Positions 1-10,488 are shown, counted from the first letter of the stretch. The stretch is DNA of 64,000 nucleotides from Deinococcus piscis (GCF_014653275.1 NZ_BNAL01000002.1:1-64000), one strand, 5' to 3'. The notes: generated by a model from the sequence alone, not told the origin. Translations and numbers: made by a program.

Positions 1-50
1 ACACGGCAGGCGGTGACTCGGCCAGACCCTCTATTTAGATTTGTCCAGTT

Positions 51-107
51 TTAGGGGAGCACTCCAGTGGCAGGGGCAGTCGGAACGGTGGGCGCAGTGG
101 AAGTCAT
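51..107 (-). pseudogene. Short ORF, possibly the broken start of a chemoreceptor gene
   Basis: On the minus strand an ATG at 107 is preceded by a textbook ribosome binding site (GAGGAG, 5 nt spacing) and lies 50 nt after the stop of the CheW-like gene. It encodes only 18 residues (MTSTAPTVPTAPATGVLP) before a TAA. All three forward frames hit stops just beyond, apart from the stretch after the TAA in the original frame, which stays open to the window edge. The position after a receiver gene and a CheW gene is where a methyl-accepting protein (PilJ-like) would be expected. This may be the start of such a gene broken by a nonsense mutation or insertion, or a genuinely tiny peptide. The edge prevents a decision. 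Confidence 0.3.
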
Positions 108-157
108 GGAGTCTCCTCAGAACCAAGAGCGGGAGTGGGTGAGTAGATGTGAAAGCA

Positions 158-574
158 TCAAACGGGAGTCAAGCGGGCCTGCAAGGTGCTGCTCAGTACC
201 CCTGGGTTGATGACCCGGACTCTGAACTCCAGCCGGTAATCCCCGGTGTCTTGGGGCATAGAGATCATGTCGGCGGTGGTCAGTGGCTCTTCGGCGGTGA
301 GGTTGCCCACCACTTCATCCATGGGGAACACCAGCAGCTCTTCGCCCATCTGAGCGACCAAGCCCAGCGGAGCGCTGTGGCGGGGCAGTCCAGCAAGGTG
401 GTAAAGGTCCAGTAGCGGGCGGGCCTGACCACTGGCGACCACCAGGCCTGCCAGTCCTCCCCGGCCACCAGGCAAGGGGGCCACCTGGCCCAGTTCAATC
501 ACTTCGCGGCTGAGGTGGGCGGGCAAGCCCAGCACCTCGTCTTTGTAGCGAAACAGCAGCAGTCGCTCAGCCAT
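158..574 (-). CDS. CheW-like chemotaxis/pilus signalling adaptor
   Basis: This 138-residue protein is a single CheW domain, the cytoplasmic adaptor that couples chemoreceptors to a CheA-type kinase. The N-terminal stretch with LLLFRYKDEVLGLPAHLSRE and the central RPLLDL segment have the alternating beta-strand pattern of CheW folds, and the length is normal for the family. It lies 20 nt downstream of a single-domain receiver gene on the same strand, the order seen in PilG/PilH-PilI type IV pilus clusters, so a pilI-like role is plausible. No kinase or receptor is inside the window, so classical chemotaxis versus twitching control is an inference. Confidence 0.8.
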   Translation of the reverse strand: MAERLLLFRYKDEVLGLPAHLSREVIELGQVAPLPGGRGGLAGLVVASGQARPLLDLYHLAGLPRHSAPLGLVAQMGEELLVFPMDEVVGNLTAEEPLTTADMISMPQDTGDYRLEFRVRVINPGVLSSTLQARLTPV

Positions 575-594
575 ATCTCACTCTCCCTGAAAGC

Positions 595-954
595 TCAAAG
601 GTGCCGGCTCAGTACACCCTGCACGTCGGCTGGGGTGTAAGGCTTGATGATGTAGTCGGCGGCACCCTGACGCAGGCCCCACTTGATGTCGGTTTCGCTG
701 CCCTTGGACGACACGAAAATCACTTTGAAGCTGGGCGCAGGGAACTCGCGCTTGATGCCGCGCAGCACCTCGTAGCCGTTGCGCTCAGGCATGACCACGT
801 CCAGCAGGACCAGCTCTGGGCTTTCGCTGGCAATCATCTGCTCAGTGTTGGCCGGGTCGCTGGTGCTGGCCACCGTATGGCCCATGCCACGCAGCACTTC
901 GGTCATGAAGCGGATATCGGCGGGTGAGTCGTCAACGATTAGGATCTTTGCCAT
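595..954 (-). CDS. Single-domain response regulator (CheY/PilH-like)
   Basis: This 119-residue stand-alone receiver domain has the acidic pair Asp8/Asp9, phospho-acceptor Asp52 in LLDVVMP, a Ser at position 82 and the conserved Lys104 in IIKPY, so it is a complete phosphorylation site without an output domain. The ATG at 954 is chosen over an in-frame ATG at 1020 because GGAGG lies 7 nt before it and the domain begins immediately with MAKILIVDD. It is the first visible gene of an operon with the CheW-like gene, consistent with a CheY or PilG/PilH role relaying signals to a motor. Confidence 0.88.
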   Translation of the reverse strand: MAKILIVDDSPADIRFMTEVLRGMGHTVASTSDPANTEQMIASESPELVLLDVVMPERNGYEVLRGIKREFPAPSFKVIFVSSKGSETDIKWGLRQGAADYIIKPYTPADVQGVLSRHL

Positions 955-1206
955 GGAACGTTCCTCCAGAGGAATGTGGGTGAAGAGATAGGACGGTGTG
1001 GGACTTGTCTCATCGGGCATGGAACATGCCTAAATACCTCTTTAGAATCCGCTCCGCTCCTCACTGGCCTCTTACACACCGCTGCCTTTTTGACCCAAAG
1101 TGCGTCTTGGACACTTTCTGAGGCAGCGACCTTAATTCATGGCCCTTCAGGACATCTGCTCTGTTCCAGGACCGGTGGAGCTGGCTGGCGCGCTACCCTA
1201 AGGAAT

Positions 1207-2553
1207 ATGGGAGAAGCCAAACGCCGCAAACAACTTGGTCTGATGCCTCAGACCCATCCTTTTGAAGTGATTGCTCAGCCGCAGAGTGACGGCTGGCAGT
1301 TCGACTGGCTGCGTGTGCCGCAGGGCGACCTGGCCCGTGTGCTCGAAAGCAGCCTGAAAGAAAGCTTGCCTGGCCCTGCCGGGTGGGCAGCTGATTACCG
1401 CACCCGCTGGGTGGCAGCAGGCCGGCCCACCGACTACCTGAACAGCGTGGACGATGTGGAAGCCATCCGCGTGCCCGAACGTCTGCGCCTGAGTGGTGAG
1501 CTGCTGACCGGCTTTGACCCCCGCTCGCTGAAGGACCGCGACGATGACGCCGCCAGCCGCTTTTTTCTGCTGGGCAGCGCCAGCACAGGCGAAGGCGAGG
1601 AAGGCGACCACATGGCGCTGCACCTGCGTGAGCAGCAAGTGGCGTTCGCACAGGGCCGCTGGGAACCGCTGCCCAGCGCGGCTATGGGCGAGCGTGCTCT
1701 GAAATTCCTCATGCAGCATCCGATTGCCCGTGAGCGTGGGGCGCTGCAAGCCACCTATCAGGTGACGCACCACCGTGAGGGTCTGGTGACGGTGGACCCC
1801 GAGCCGCCCGCCGAGCTGCTGGGCGCGCTGGAGGTGCTGGCGCAGACCCTGCACGGTCAGGGCGAAGACGCCTGGGCCGCCGCGCACCAGCAAATGATCG
1901 AGCGTACCGAGTGGGCCGACGAAGCGGGCCGTGAACTGCCGCAGGGAGCGCCCGCAGCGCGCCGCCTGACCTTTGAACTGCGGGAACGCGCTCCCCTCAA
2001 CACGCCGCTGACGACGCCGGTAGGCGAGTGGGGCGAGCTGGTGATTCTGGTGGGGCAGGGCAGCACCGAGTTCAGTCCTGACGGCACCGTCTGGTATTCC
2101 TACGTGGACCCCAGCGCCGAGCCCACCGAGTCGGAGCTGAGCGAATTCTTCAACCAGATTCTGGACCTAGGTACGGTAGAGGTCACCGTGATGGCCGACG
2201 GACGTGTGACTTGGGACGAGAGCGAAGTGGCCGCCGAGCACGCAGACCGCCTGCGCCGCGACCTGCTGGACCAAACCGGCGCAGGCGAGCCTGCACGCTG
2301 GGCCGAATTTGCCCGCGCCGCCCTGGTCGAAGCCTACGAGGACACCGCACCTTTCCTGGCCGAGGTGCCCGCTGCCGACTTCCCCGTCCCGCAGGGCCTG
2401 AAGCTGGACGTGCCGCTGGACGCCATTGAGGACGCTGAGCACCCCAATGAATTGCTGTTCGAGTCGCAGGTGACGTTTGACGGCAAAACCTGGGCGGACA
2501 TCTACCTGGACGAGCTGCCCGCCGAGCTGCTGGCACTGCGGCCCCAGAACTAG
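1207..2553 (+). CDS. Hypothetical protein with MGEAKRRK N-terminus
   Basis: This predicted cytoplasmic protein of 448 residues is acidic, rich in Glu, Asp, Leu and Ala, and has no membrane segment or signal peptide. The N-terminus MGEAKRRKQLGL is a basic motif found on many otherwise unrelated bacterial proteins of unknown function. I recognise no enzyme motif. The ATG at 1207 is preferred to the upstream in-frame ATG at 976 because the 976-1206 stretch lacks coding character, and because TACCCT (1194-1199) sits 7 nt upstream, with AAGGA also present. A methyltransferase gene follows 10 nt after the stop and is probably co-transcribed. Function unknown. Confidence 0.7.
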   Translation: MGEAKRRKQLGLMPQTHPFEVIAQPQSDGWQFDWLRVPQGDLARVLESSLKESLPGPAGWAADYRTRWVAAGRPTDYLNSVDDVEAIRVPERLRLSGELLTGFDPRSLKDRDDDAASRFFLLGSASTGEGEEGDHMALHLREQQVAFAQGRWEPLPSAAMGERALKFLMQHPIARERGALQATYQVTHHREGLVTVDPEPPAELLGALEVLAQTLHGQGEDAWAAAHQQMIERTEWADEAGRELPQGAPAARRLTFELRERAPLNTPLTTPVGEWGELVILVGQGSTEFSPDGTVWYSYVDPSAEPTESELSEFFNQILDLGTVEVTVMADGRVTWDESEVAAEHADRLRRDLLDQTGAGEPARWAEFARAALVEAYEDTAPFLAEVPAADFPVPQGLKLDVPLDAIEDAEHPNELLFESQVTFDGKTWADIYLDELPAELLALRPQN

Positions 2554-2563
2554 GGAGCTGTGG

Positions 2564-3358
2564 GTGCCGCGTGCCACGCTGGCCGACTGTGACGCCATCG
2601 CGCCGGGCTATGGCTCGCTGAGCTTCCTGGCGCTCAGTGCCCGCGAGGTGGTGCGCTGGGCAGGGCCGCGCTCCGGCGAACACTGGGTGGATGTGGCCAC
2701 CGGCACCGGCGAAGCAGCCCGCGCCCTGGCCGGAGCAGTGGGGCCGGGCGGTGCCGTGCTGGCGACGGACCTGAGTGCAGCGATGCTGGCCGCCGCCCAA
2801 CAGCAGCCCACGCCGCCGGGGCTGCGCTACGTTCAGGCCGACGGCGCGCAGCTGCCGGTGCCGGACGCCAGCCAGGACGGGGTGTTGTGCGCGGCGGGGC
2901 TGTTTTTCCTGCCGGATATGGGGGCGGCCCTACGCGAGTGGCGGCGGGTGCTGCGGCCTGGGGGGCAGGTGGCTTTCAGTTCGTTTGCCGGGCCGCTGAT
3001 GGCTCCGCTGCCGGGCCTGTGGGCGGCCCGCTTGGCTGAGCTGGGTCTGAGGCCGCCAGTGCCTCCCGCTGCCCGCCTCGGCACCCTGGCGGCGGCGGAA
3101 GAAGTGCTGACGCAAGCGGGCTTTGCCCAGCTGCGCCTGGAGGCTCAAGGCCTGCCCCTGTCCCTCGCCTCGGCCCAGGAGCGCTGGCACCATATCGAAC
3201 AGGGGCTGGAAGGCTTGCCTCTGCGGGAGTTGCCGCCGCAGGAGGTGGCCCGCTTGCGGGACGAGCATCTGGCTGAGCTGGCTCCCTTTTTTGCCCAGGG
3301 ACCGGCCACGTTCAGCGTGCCGCTGCTGCTGGCCGCGGGGCGGGTGCCCGTGCGCTGA
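2564..3358 (+). CDS. Class I SAM-dependent methyltransferase
   Basis: This 264-residue protein has the Rossmann methyltransferase signature: motif I WVDVATGTGEAA (residues 41-52), the acidic end of strand 2 in LATDLSAAML, and the post-motif III VLRPGGQV typical of UbiE/Methyltransf_11 enzymes. The open frame extends upstream inside the previous gene, but the GTG at 2564 is the best start because GGGAG lies 6 nt before it and just after the previous stop. The substrate cannot be read from sequence. UbiE-like enzymes methylate quinone precursors or other small molecules. It is convergent with the exporter gene ending at 3381. Confidence 0.82.
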   Translation: MPRATLADCDAIAPGYGSLSFLALSAREVVRWAGPRSGEHWVDVATGTGEAARALAGAVGPGGAVLATDLSAAMLAAAQQQPTPPGLRYVQADGAQLPVPDASQDGVLCAAGLFFLPDMGAALREWRRVLRPGGQVAFSSFAGPLMAPLPGLWAARLAELGLRPPVPPAARLGTLAAAEEVLTQAGFAQLRLEAQGLPLSLASAQERWHHIEQGLEGLPLRELPPQEVARLRDEHLAELAPFFAQGPATFSVPLLLAAGRVPVR

Positions 3359-3380
3359 CGCTGGAGCCAGCACCGTACGC

Positions 3381-5630
3381 TCAGTGTCGCAGGTCCAGCC
3401 GGGGCAGCCAGCGCTCCAGCCAGGGCGGCAGCCACCAGTTCCAGCGCCCGGCCAGCCGCAGCACGGCGGGCACCAGCGCCAGCCGGACCAGCGTGGCGTC
3501 CAGCAGCACGGCAGTCGCCAGGCCCAGGCCGATGCTCTTGGTCAGTACCACCCGGCCTGCGATAAACGCCGCAAACACAATCAGCATGATGAGTGCCGCC
3601 GAGGTGATGATGCGGGCCGTGCGGCTCAGCGCCTGAGCTACCGCTTCGTCGTTGTCCAGGCCAGCTTGCACGCCCTCGTAAACCCGCGAAATCAGAAAAA
3701 TCTCGTAGTCCATGCTGAGGCCGAACATCACCGTGAACAGCAGCAGCGGGAGCATGGCGTCCATCACGCCGCTGCCGGGGGGAAAGCCCAGGACGGGACC
3801 GAGCGGGCCGCTTTGCACGGCGGCCACCACGCACGTCGCGGCGGCCACCGTCAGGCCATTGAGCACGATGCTTTTGACCGGCACCACCAGACTGCGGAAG
3901 GCCAGCAGCAGCAGCACGAACGTGGCCGCGAACACGCTGAGCATCACGCTCGGCAGCGTGCCGGTCACGGCGTGGCTGAATTCGCGCTCGCCTACTGGGG
4001 CACCGCCCAGCAGTGGTGGACTGCCGAGGCTGGGTGTGGGGCCTGAGGTCAGTGCCGCGCGCAGCTGCGGCTCCAGCAGGTCAATTTCGCTGGCATTGAG
4101 GTAGCGGTCCGGAATCACGGTAAAACGCAGGAACTCTCCGCTCTGCGAGAAGCTGCGCCGGTTCAGCTCGATGGCCGTGCCCAGTCCGTCCAGCCCGCCG
4201 CCCTGCGCCCCATTTGCCTGCGCAGCGGCTTGCAGATCCGCAGCACTCAGAAAAGGGCTGATGGTGGCCTGCACGCCCGGCACGCCCGCGACGCGCTCCA
4301 CCGTCTGCCGAAAGGATTCGGCGTCCTGGGCAGGGTCATAGGGGCGGGCCAGCGGCAGAATCACCTCAAACTGCGAGAGTAGCCCGCCCGCTCCCAGCTC
4401 GCGGACATCTTCCAGGGCGTCGCGGCTTTCGATGCCGGGCGACAGGCCCCAGGCCCCGCCGTAGCCGGTCTGAATCTGCGTAGCGGGCCAGGCCAGCAGC
4501 AGCAGAAACCCTCCCCCGAGCAGGGTCCAGCGCCAGGGCCTGTGCATCACCGCCCAGGCCCAGCGCTGCCAGCCGGGTGAGGGTTCGGCCAGGCGGCCAG
4601 GGCGCAGTGCCCAGCGGCGCGGGCTGTTGACCCGCTCTCCCAGCAGCGTGAGCAGCGCAGGAAGCACTGTGACCGAGGCCAGGACCGTCATCAGCACGGT
4701 GAGCACGCCGCCCACGCCGATGCTCTGCACAAAAGTAATGGGCGGCACCAGCAGGCCTGCCATCGCAATCATGACCGTGGTGCCGCTCCACACCACCGAG
4801 CGTCCCGCCGTCAGCAGGGCCGTGTGCGCCGCGCCCGCGCTGCTTTGCCCGCGCCCCAGCTCCTCTCGGAAACGGCTGACCATCAGCAGGGCGTAGTCAA
4901 TTCCTGCGCCCAGGCCCAGCATGGTCACCACGCTCTGCGCAAAGGTTGCCACCTCCATCACGCCGGTCAGCAGGTACAGCAGCGCCATGCTGGCCGTGAT
5001 GCTTACCAGGCCGACCAGGATCGGCAGGCCACTGGCGACCAGGGCCCCGAACACCAGCAGCAGCACTCCGGCAATCAGGGGCAGGGCAGTCATTTCGCTG
5101 CGCTTCGTGTCGGTTTCGGCGTAGCGGGTAAAGTCGTCGGCAATGGCCTGACTGCCGGTCACCCCGACCTGTGCGCCCCGCTCCCGCTCGAAGCGGGCGC
5201 TGTACTCGCGGATGGTGGCCAGTGCCGTGTCCGCGCCTTCGTACAGCGGAATCTGGGCCACCAGCAGCTCGGCCCCCGGCGCTGTGGCTCCGCTGCTGAC
5301 GCTTACCTCACGGCTGGACCGCACCGCCGACACGCCCGGCAGGTCCAGCAGGCCAGCGCGGTAATCGGCGGCGGCCTGCTCAGCGGCCTGTGTGCTGACC
5401 TGCGGCCCCGGTTTGAAGACCAGCAGCACCGGATTGAGCGCCTGTTCGCCGAATTCACCGCGCAGGAGGGCGGTGACCTGGGTGCTTTCGGCATTGGGCA
5501 GCTCCCCGATGCTGGCGCTCAGGCGGCCCGGAGCCTGCCAGGCCAGCGGCGCGGCCAGGGCCAGCAGCACGGCCCAGAGGATCAGAACCTGTTTCGGAGC
5601 TTGGGTGACCCAGTCGGCCAATCGGTGCAT
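3381..5630 (-). CDS. MMPL/RND-superfamily exporter
   Basis: This 749-residue integral membrane protein has the MMPL layout twice: one N-terminal membrane helix, a large extracytoplasmic loop (about residues 40-190), a block of five to six helices, then a second loop and a second helix block. The helix-4 signatures are visible as [19 protein letters not shown] and [17 protein letters not shown], whose Asp-Tyr pairs mark the proton relay of actinobacterial-type lipid and drug exporters. No TetR partner is adjacent. The start has no Shine-Dalgarno sequence, but TAGACT sits 6 nt upstream (5637-5642, minus strand), which suggests a leaderless transcript. The substrate is unknown. Confidence 0.9.
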   Translation of the reverse strand: MHRLADWVTQAPKQVLILWAVLLALAAPLAWQAPGRLSASIGELPNAESTQVTALLRGEFGEQALNPVLLVFKPGPQVSTQAAEQAAADYRAGLLDLPGVSAVRSSREVSVSSGATAPGAELLVAQIPLYEGADTALATIREYSARFERERGAQVGVTGSQAIADDFTRYAETDTKRSEMTALPLIAGVLLLVFGALVASGLPILVGLVSITASMALLYLLTGVMEVATFAQSVVTMLGLGAGIDYALLMVSRFREELGRGQSSAGAAHTALLTAGRSVVWSGTTVMIAMAGLLVPPITFVQSIGVGGVLTVLMTVLASVTVLPALLTLLGERVNSPRRWALRPGRLAEPSPGWQRWAWAVMHRPWRWTLLGGGFLLLLAWPATQIQTGYGGAWGLSPGIESRDALEDVRELGAGGLLSQFEVILPLARPYDPAQDAESFRQTVERVAGVPGVQATISPFLSAADLQAAAQANGAQGGGLDGLGTAIELNRRSFSQSGEFLRFTVIPDRYLNASEIDLLEPQLRAALTSGPTPSLGSPPLLGGAPVGEREFSHAVTGTLPSVMLSVFAATFVLLLLAFRSLVVPVKSIVLNGLTVAAATCVVAAVQSGPLGPVLGFPPGSGVMDAMLPLLLFTVMFGLSMDYEIFLISRVYEGVQAGLDNDEAVAQALSRTARIITSAALIMLIVFAAFIAGRVVLTKSIGLGLATAVLLDATLVRLALVPAVLRLAGRWNWWLPPWLERWLPRLDLRH

Positions 5631-5677
5631 GGCCGCAGTCTAGGGCGCACGTGGCGGGCAGAAGTGGGGGCCCGAGT

Positions 5678-6233
5678 TCAGGGTGCGCCGAAGCCGACTG
5701 GCCGCAGAAAATCGGGCTGGCCGGGTATCTCTGTCCAGACTTCCACGACTTGCCCGCCCTGCTTGTCCTGTGGGCCACCACGCAGCCGCCCTATCCGGCA
5801 GAGTGATTTTTGGTCAGGTAGTGGACAGACCACGTCATGCCACTGCCCATCCAGCGCCTGGACGCGCCCAGTGTGTAGCTGCGGAACCGCAAACAGGTTG
5901 GCGCGGAACCACGGCTTCGGCCTCGGCGGGGGTGGGGGCGTGGCCGTACAGGGCCGTCATGGCGGCGAGCGAAGCGTGGTCGCCGCTATAGGGCAGCAGC
6001 AGCACTGCCGGGCCGTCCACTTCAGTCAGCACCCGGTCTGCCGCGCGGCAATACTCGGCCTCCTGGCCCCGCGCACAGACCCGTACCCAGCGGCGCAATT
6101 CGGCTGGATTTTGCAGGTCAAGGCCGGCGCTGTAGCTGTAGAGCAGCAGCCAGCCCAGATACAGTCCCAGGAGAACCAGCGCCGCCGTCATAGCCCGCGC
6201 CGCGCCCCGACCAAGTGTCCTCGTGCTGCTCAT
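5678..6233 (-). pseudogene. Small membrane-anchored protein, frameshifted
   Basis: The minus-strand frame from the ATG at 6233 encodes an N-terminal membrane helix (about residues 14-33) and a hydrophilic domain. Around 5910-5915 the coding pattern jumps to another frame. The uninterrupted frame would read through AEAVVPRQP to a stop at 5835. After the jump the protein reads WFRANLFAVPQLHTGR and continues plausibly (DGQWHDVVCPLPDQ, VVEVWTEIPGQPDF) to a TGA at 5678. The span is 556 nt, so removal of one base restores a 184-residue protein. Either the gene carries a one-base insertion in the run GAAGCCGTGG or this is a sequencing error. The intact protein looks like a small exported hypothetical. 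Confidence 0.6.
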
Positions 6234-6282
6234 GCCACCAGCTTATATGGGCCGCGTAGGCAGCCCAAACGCAAGAAGGCAA

Positions 6283-6316
6283 GGTCTCCAGCAGGGGGTG
6301 GTGGCTGCCGGAGACC
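6283..6316 (-). terminator. Hairpin after the NCS2 permease gene
   Basis: Perfect 7-bp arms (GGTCTCC/GGAGACC) with an inner GCAG/CTGC pairing lie 15 nt beyond the permease stop. On the minus strand they are followed by the pyrimidine-rich TTGCCTTCTTGCG. It is a probable intrinsic terminator with a weak U tract. Confidence 0.5.
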
Positions 6317-6330
6317 TCGGTTGCGGATGG

Positions 6331-7719
<1,389 letters not shown>

Positions 7720-8105
7720 GGGTCTCCTTGGAGGGGGGAAGCCAGGCCTCCACTGGCGGGGAGCCGGCGCACAAGGTCACGGTGAGAAGAGCCCCGAAAA
7801 GCCCGCGACCTGCCGGTGTAACAAAGGACAACAGTGTCAAACGCTGCGCAGGCAGCGCCCTCAACACAAAAAAGGCCGGGAGTCACCCCACGCGGCCTTC
7901 AGCGAACCTCCATGTTTTAGCTCATCTGCCTGCCTGTCTCTAGTGCGTGCCCAGCTGAGGAACAGCCGCACGCCCGCAGTGCGGTTCTCATTTGTTGTTT
8001 GCACCAGCGCTGCGGATGGGGGCACATGAGCCTGGGCCTCCAGATCAAGCTTGTATTCATGCCCCGTGGCAGTATGTGGGTCCAGCCGCACCCTACACTG
8101 GCGCT
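7720..8105. other. Divergent intergenic region with long permease leader
   Basis: This 386-bp gap lies between the NCS2 permease (minus) and the small winged-helix gene (plus). The plus-strand side ends with TACACT 6 nt before the ATG at 8106. The minus-strand side contains an intrinsic terminator about 150 nt upstream of the permease start, plus a second stem (CGCTG/CAGCG) just after it. I see no protein-coding gene in it. Confidence 0.6.
7868..7899 (-). terminator. Intrinsic terminator inside the permease leader (attenuator candidate)
   Basis: On the minus strand AAGGCCG and CGGCCTT form a 7-bp stem (7893-7899 with 7872-7878), followed directly by six T residues (7873-7868). No minus-strand gene precedes it; the next gene upstream is on the plus strand. 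The terminator therefore acts either on the leader of the NCS2 permease, whose ATG is about 150 nt further on, or on a separate small RNA. I could not match the upstream RNA to a known riboswitch consensus by eye. Confidence 0.6.
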
Positions 8106-8321
8106 ATGACCCTTTCTCCTGCCCAGCAAGTGCTGGAGTTCCTGACCCGTGAAGCTCCCAAAGCCCACTCTGCCGACGAACTGACGGCCCTACTGGACAT
8201 GGACACCGCCACTGTGCAGGCCGCGCTGCAAGAGTTGGAAGCTGCGGGTGCCGTCGCCTCCGAAAGCGTAAGCGGCTACGGCGGCAGCGATACCCTCTGG
8301 CGCGTTGCTGAAGGCAACTGA
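8106..8321 (+). CDS. Small winged-helix-like protein
   Basis: This 71-residue protein has three predicted helices and a short beta wing: AQQVLEFLTREAPKAHSADELTALL, then TATVQAALQELEAAGAV, then SDTLWRV. The pattern matches a minimal MarR/ArsR-like winged helix with no ligand or dimerisation domain. The ATG at 8106 is chosen over an in-frame ATG at 7992 because TACACT lies at 8094-8099, 6 nt upstream, the leaderless pattern found elsewhere in this window. DNA binding is an inference from fold pattern only, and its target is unknown. Confidence 0.7.
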   Translation: MTLSPAQQVLEFLTREAPKAHSADELTALLDMDTATVQAALQELEAAGAVASESVSGYGGSDTLWRVAEGN

Positions 8322-8502
8322 CCTGCCCTGGAGCTGCCTGGCTCCATCGGTACGGCTGTAGTGACCAGAACGTTTGCCTTCTCCTTAATGCCGAGGAATG
8401 CCGAGGAATGGAGGTGGAGCTGAACCACTTCGCCTCTGGCTCAATCGCCCACTTTGCAGCTTTTGACGCCATGTCAGCGCCGCCAAGCGTTAGGCTGGAG
8501 CC

Positions 8503-8970
8503 ATGAGTGCTCCTGACCCCCAGCGCGGGACGGCCCCACTGCCCGTGCAGGATGTGGACAGTCCGGACGACCCTTTTCTGTTTCCGCGTCCGGTGCGGCC
8601 TTTTGCCATCGGGGCTGGGCTGCTGCTTACTGTGTTGGGTGTGGCTGGGGCCATTTTGCCGCTGATGCCGGGCACCGGGTTTCTGGTGGCGGCGGCGTGG
8701 CTGTTTGCCCGCTCCAGCCCCAGCTTTGAGCGCTGGCTGCTGGGGTTGCCGCTGGTGGGGCAGATGGTCCGCGATTTCCGCGATGGTGTGGGCATGACCG
8801 CACAGGCCAAGTGGCTGACCTATCTGTCTATCGCCCTGGCAGTGGGCCTCAGCGTGGGGCGGATTCCGGTGCTGGTTGGACAGGTCGCCTGGGTGCTGAT
8901 CGGCGTGACTGGCGTGTGGTACATCTCCCAGCGGGTGCCGACCAAGCCTGCGGACCAGCCGTCCAGCTAG
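8503..8970 (+). CDS. DUF454 / YbaN-family inner membrane protein
   Basis: This 155-residue protein has a 35-residue hydrophilic N-terminus followed by hydrophobic segments at about 37-55, 58-72 and 105-135. The LPLMPGTGFLVAAAWLFARSSPSFERWLLG core is the hallmark of the DUF454 (YbaN) family, inner membrane proteins of unknown function. The start lies 6 nt after TAGGCT (8491-8496), so the transcript is probably leaderless. The gene stands alone. The 180-bp gap before it holds a perfect 10-bp tandem duplication (CCGAGGAATG, 8391-8410). Confidence 0.85.
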   Translation: MSAPDPQRGTAPLPVQDVDSPDDPFLFPRPVRPFAIGAGLLLTVLGVAGAILPLMPGTGFLVAAAWLFARSSPSFERWLLGLPLVGQMVRDFRDGVGMTAQAKWLTYLSIALAVGLSVGRIPVLVGQVAWVLIGVTGVWYISQRVPTKPADQPSS

Positions 8971-9015
8971 CACCGGGTGCAGCATTTACGGCAGTCCTCC
9001 GCTGCTCGGACCTGT

Positions 9016-10410
9016 TTATTCTGTCTTGGCTCCGGCGTGTGACCCGCCGCCCACCGACACGGCCTTGATGTTCACGAATTCCAGAATGCCCTCGCGGCCC
9101 AGCTCGCGCCCGAAGCCGCTGGCCTTGACCCCGCCGAATGGCAGGCGTGGGTCCGACACCGACATGGAATTGAGAAAAGTGGCCCCAGCTTCCAGCTCCT
9201 CGATAAAGCGCTCCTGCTCGGCGGCGTCCCGCGTCCAGGCGCTGCTGCTCAGTCCGAAGCGGGTGGCGTTCGCCAGGGCGATGGCCTGCTCGATGTTGTC
9301 CACTACGTAAAGGCTGGCGACTGGCCCGAAGGTTTCTTCCCACCAGACGTCCATTTCGGCGTTCAGGCCGCCCAGCACGGTGGCGGGATAATGGTAGCCG
9401 CTGCCCTGCGGCATCTCGCCGCCCAGCAGCAGCTCAGCCCCTTTGCTGACCGCGTCCTGCACCTGCTCATGCAGCTCGTCACGAATCTGGGCAGTCGCCA
9501 GAGGACCGAGGTCGGTCAGAGGGTCCATCGGGTCGCCCAGTTTCAGCTCACGCATGGTCGCCACAAAGCGGTCACGGAACGCTTCATACACGTCCCGGTG
9601 CACAATAAAGCGCTTGGCTGCGATGCAGCTCTGGCCGTTGTTGATGGTGCGTGAGGTGACGGCGCTGCTGACCGCCGCGTCCAGGTCAGCGCTGGGCATC
9701 ACGATAAAGGGGTCCGAGCCGCCCAGCTCCATCAGCGCGGGTTTGAGGGCGTCGCCCGCCACGCTCGACACCGCCCGCCCGGCTCCTTCAGAACCTGTAA
9801 GGCTGACGGCTTTGACCCGCTCGTCGCGCAGCACAGCTTCCACATCCCGGCTGCCGATCATCAGGGTCTGAAAAGTGCCCTGCGGCAAGCCCGCATCACG
9901 GAAAATCTCCTCAATCGCCAGGGCGCAGCCGGGCACGTTGCTGGCGTGCTTGAGCAGCGCCGTATTGCCGGCCATCAGCGTGGGCGCGGCGAAGCGGAAC
10001 ACCTGCCAAAAGGGGAAATTCCAGGGCATGACCGCCAGCACTGCGCCCAGTGGCAGATAGCGGACTTCGGCCCGCTCGGCGTCTGTCTCGGCAGGCTGCG
10101 GGGTCAGGAACTGTTCGGCGTGCTCGGCGTAGTAGCGGCAGACCTTGGCACATTTGAGCACCTCCTGGCGCGAGGCTTCCAGGGTCTTGCCCATCTCGTT
10201 GGTCGCCAGCTGCGCGAGGCTCTCGGCCCGCTCTTCAAGCAGCTCGGCGGCGCGGTTCATCCATGCAGCCCGCTCGGCAAACGTGGTGCGGCGGTAGTGG
10301 ACAAACGTGCCGTGAGCATGGGCCACAGCGGCCTGGGTCTGCTCGGCGCTCAGGGTGGGGTAGTCACGGAGTTTCTCGCCAGTGTGAGGATTAACGGCGG
10401 TCATGGTCAT
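9016..10410 (-). CDS. NAD(P)-dependent aldehyde dehydrogenase, succinate-semialdehyde type
   Basis: The protein has about 464 residues when begun at the ATG at 10410; in-frame codons further upstream lack coding character, and an ATG two codons later is equally possible. It carries the ALDH signatures PWNFPFWQV, the Gly-rich LTGSEGAGRAV of the cofactor loop, the catalytic Glu in LMELGGSDPF and the catalytic Cys in NNGQSCIAAKR. The overall pattern is closest to succinate-semialdehyde/GabD-type enzymes that oxidise the aldehyde to succinate, though substrate assignment in this superfamily is uncertain. It is monocistronic, divergent from a small hypothetical gene 78 bp away. Confidence 0.88.
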   Translation of the reverse strand: MTMTAVNPHTGEKLRDYPTLSAEQTQAAVAHAHGTFVHYRRTTFAERAAWMNRAAELLEERAESLAQLATNEMGKTLEASRQEVLKCAKVCRYYAEHAEQFLTPQPAETDAERAEVRYLPLGAVLAVMPWNFPFWQVFRFAAPTLMAGNTALLKHASNVPGCALAIEEIFRDAGLPQGTFQTLMIGSRDVEAVLRDERVKAVSLTGSEGAGRAVSSVAGDALKPALMELGGSDPFIVMPSADLDAAVSSAVTSRTINNGQSCIAAKRFIVHRDVYEAFRDRFVATMRELKLGDPMDPLTDLGPLATAQIRDELHEQVQDAVSKGAELLLGGEMPQGSGYHYPATVLGGLNAEMDVWWEETFGPVASLYVVDNIEQAIALANATRFGLSSSAWTRDAAEQERFIEELEAGATFLNSMSVSDPRLPFGGVKASGFGRELGREGILEFVNIKAVSVGGGSHAGAKTE

Positions 10411-10488
10411 GTCTTCATGATAGCCGGGCGGGTCTGGACTCCGGCCCCACCCCTCACCGGCCTGTAAGGTTTCTGTTATTTTTTTGCC

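Noticed and set aside
3123..4046. Long open frame on the plus strand opposite the MMPL exporter gene
   Set aside because: It is an antisense shadow of high-GC coding DNA. Its product is His/Gln/Arg-rich low complexity, and the minus-strand frame has clear family motifs.
7835..7840. TTGACA-like -35 box upstream of the NCS2 permease
   Set aside because: No acceptable -10 hexamer lies at 16-18 nt spacing, so a promoter was not called.
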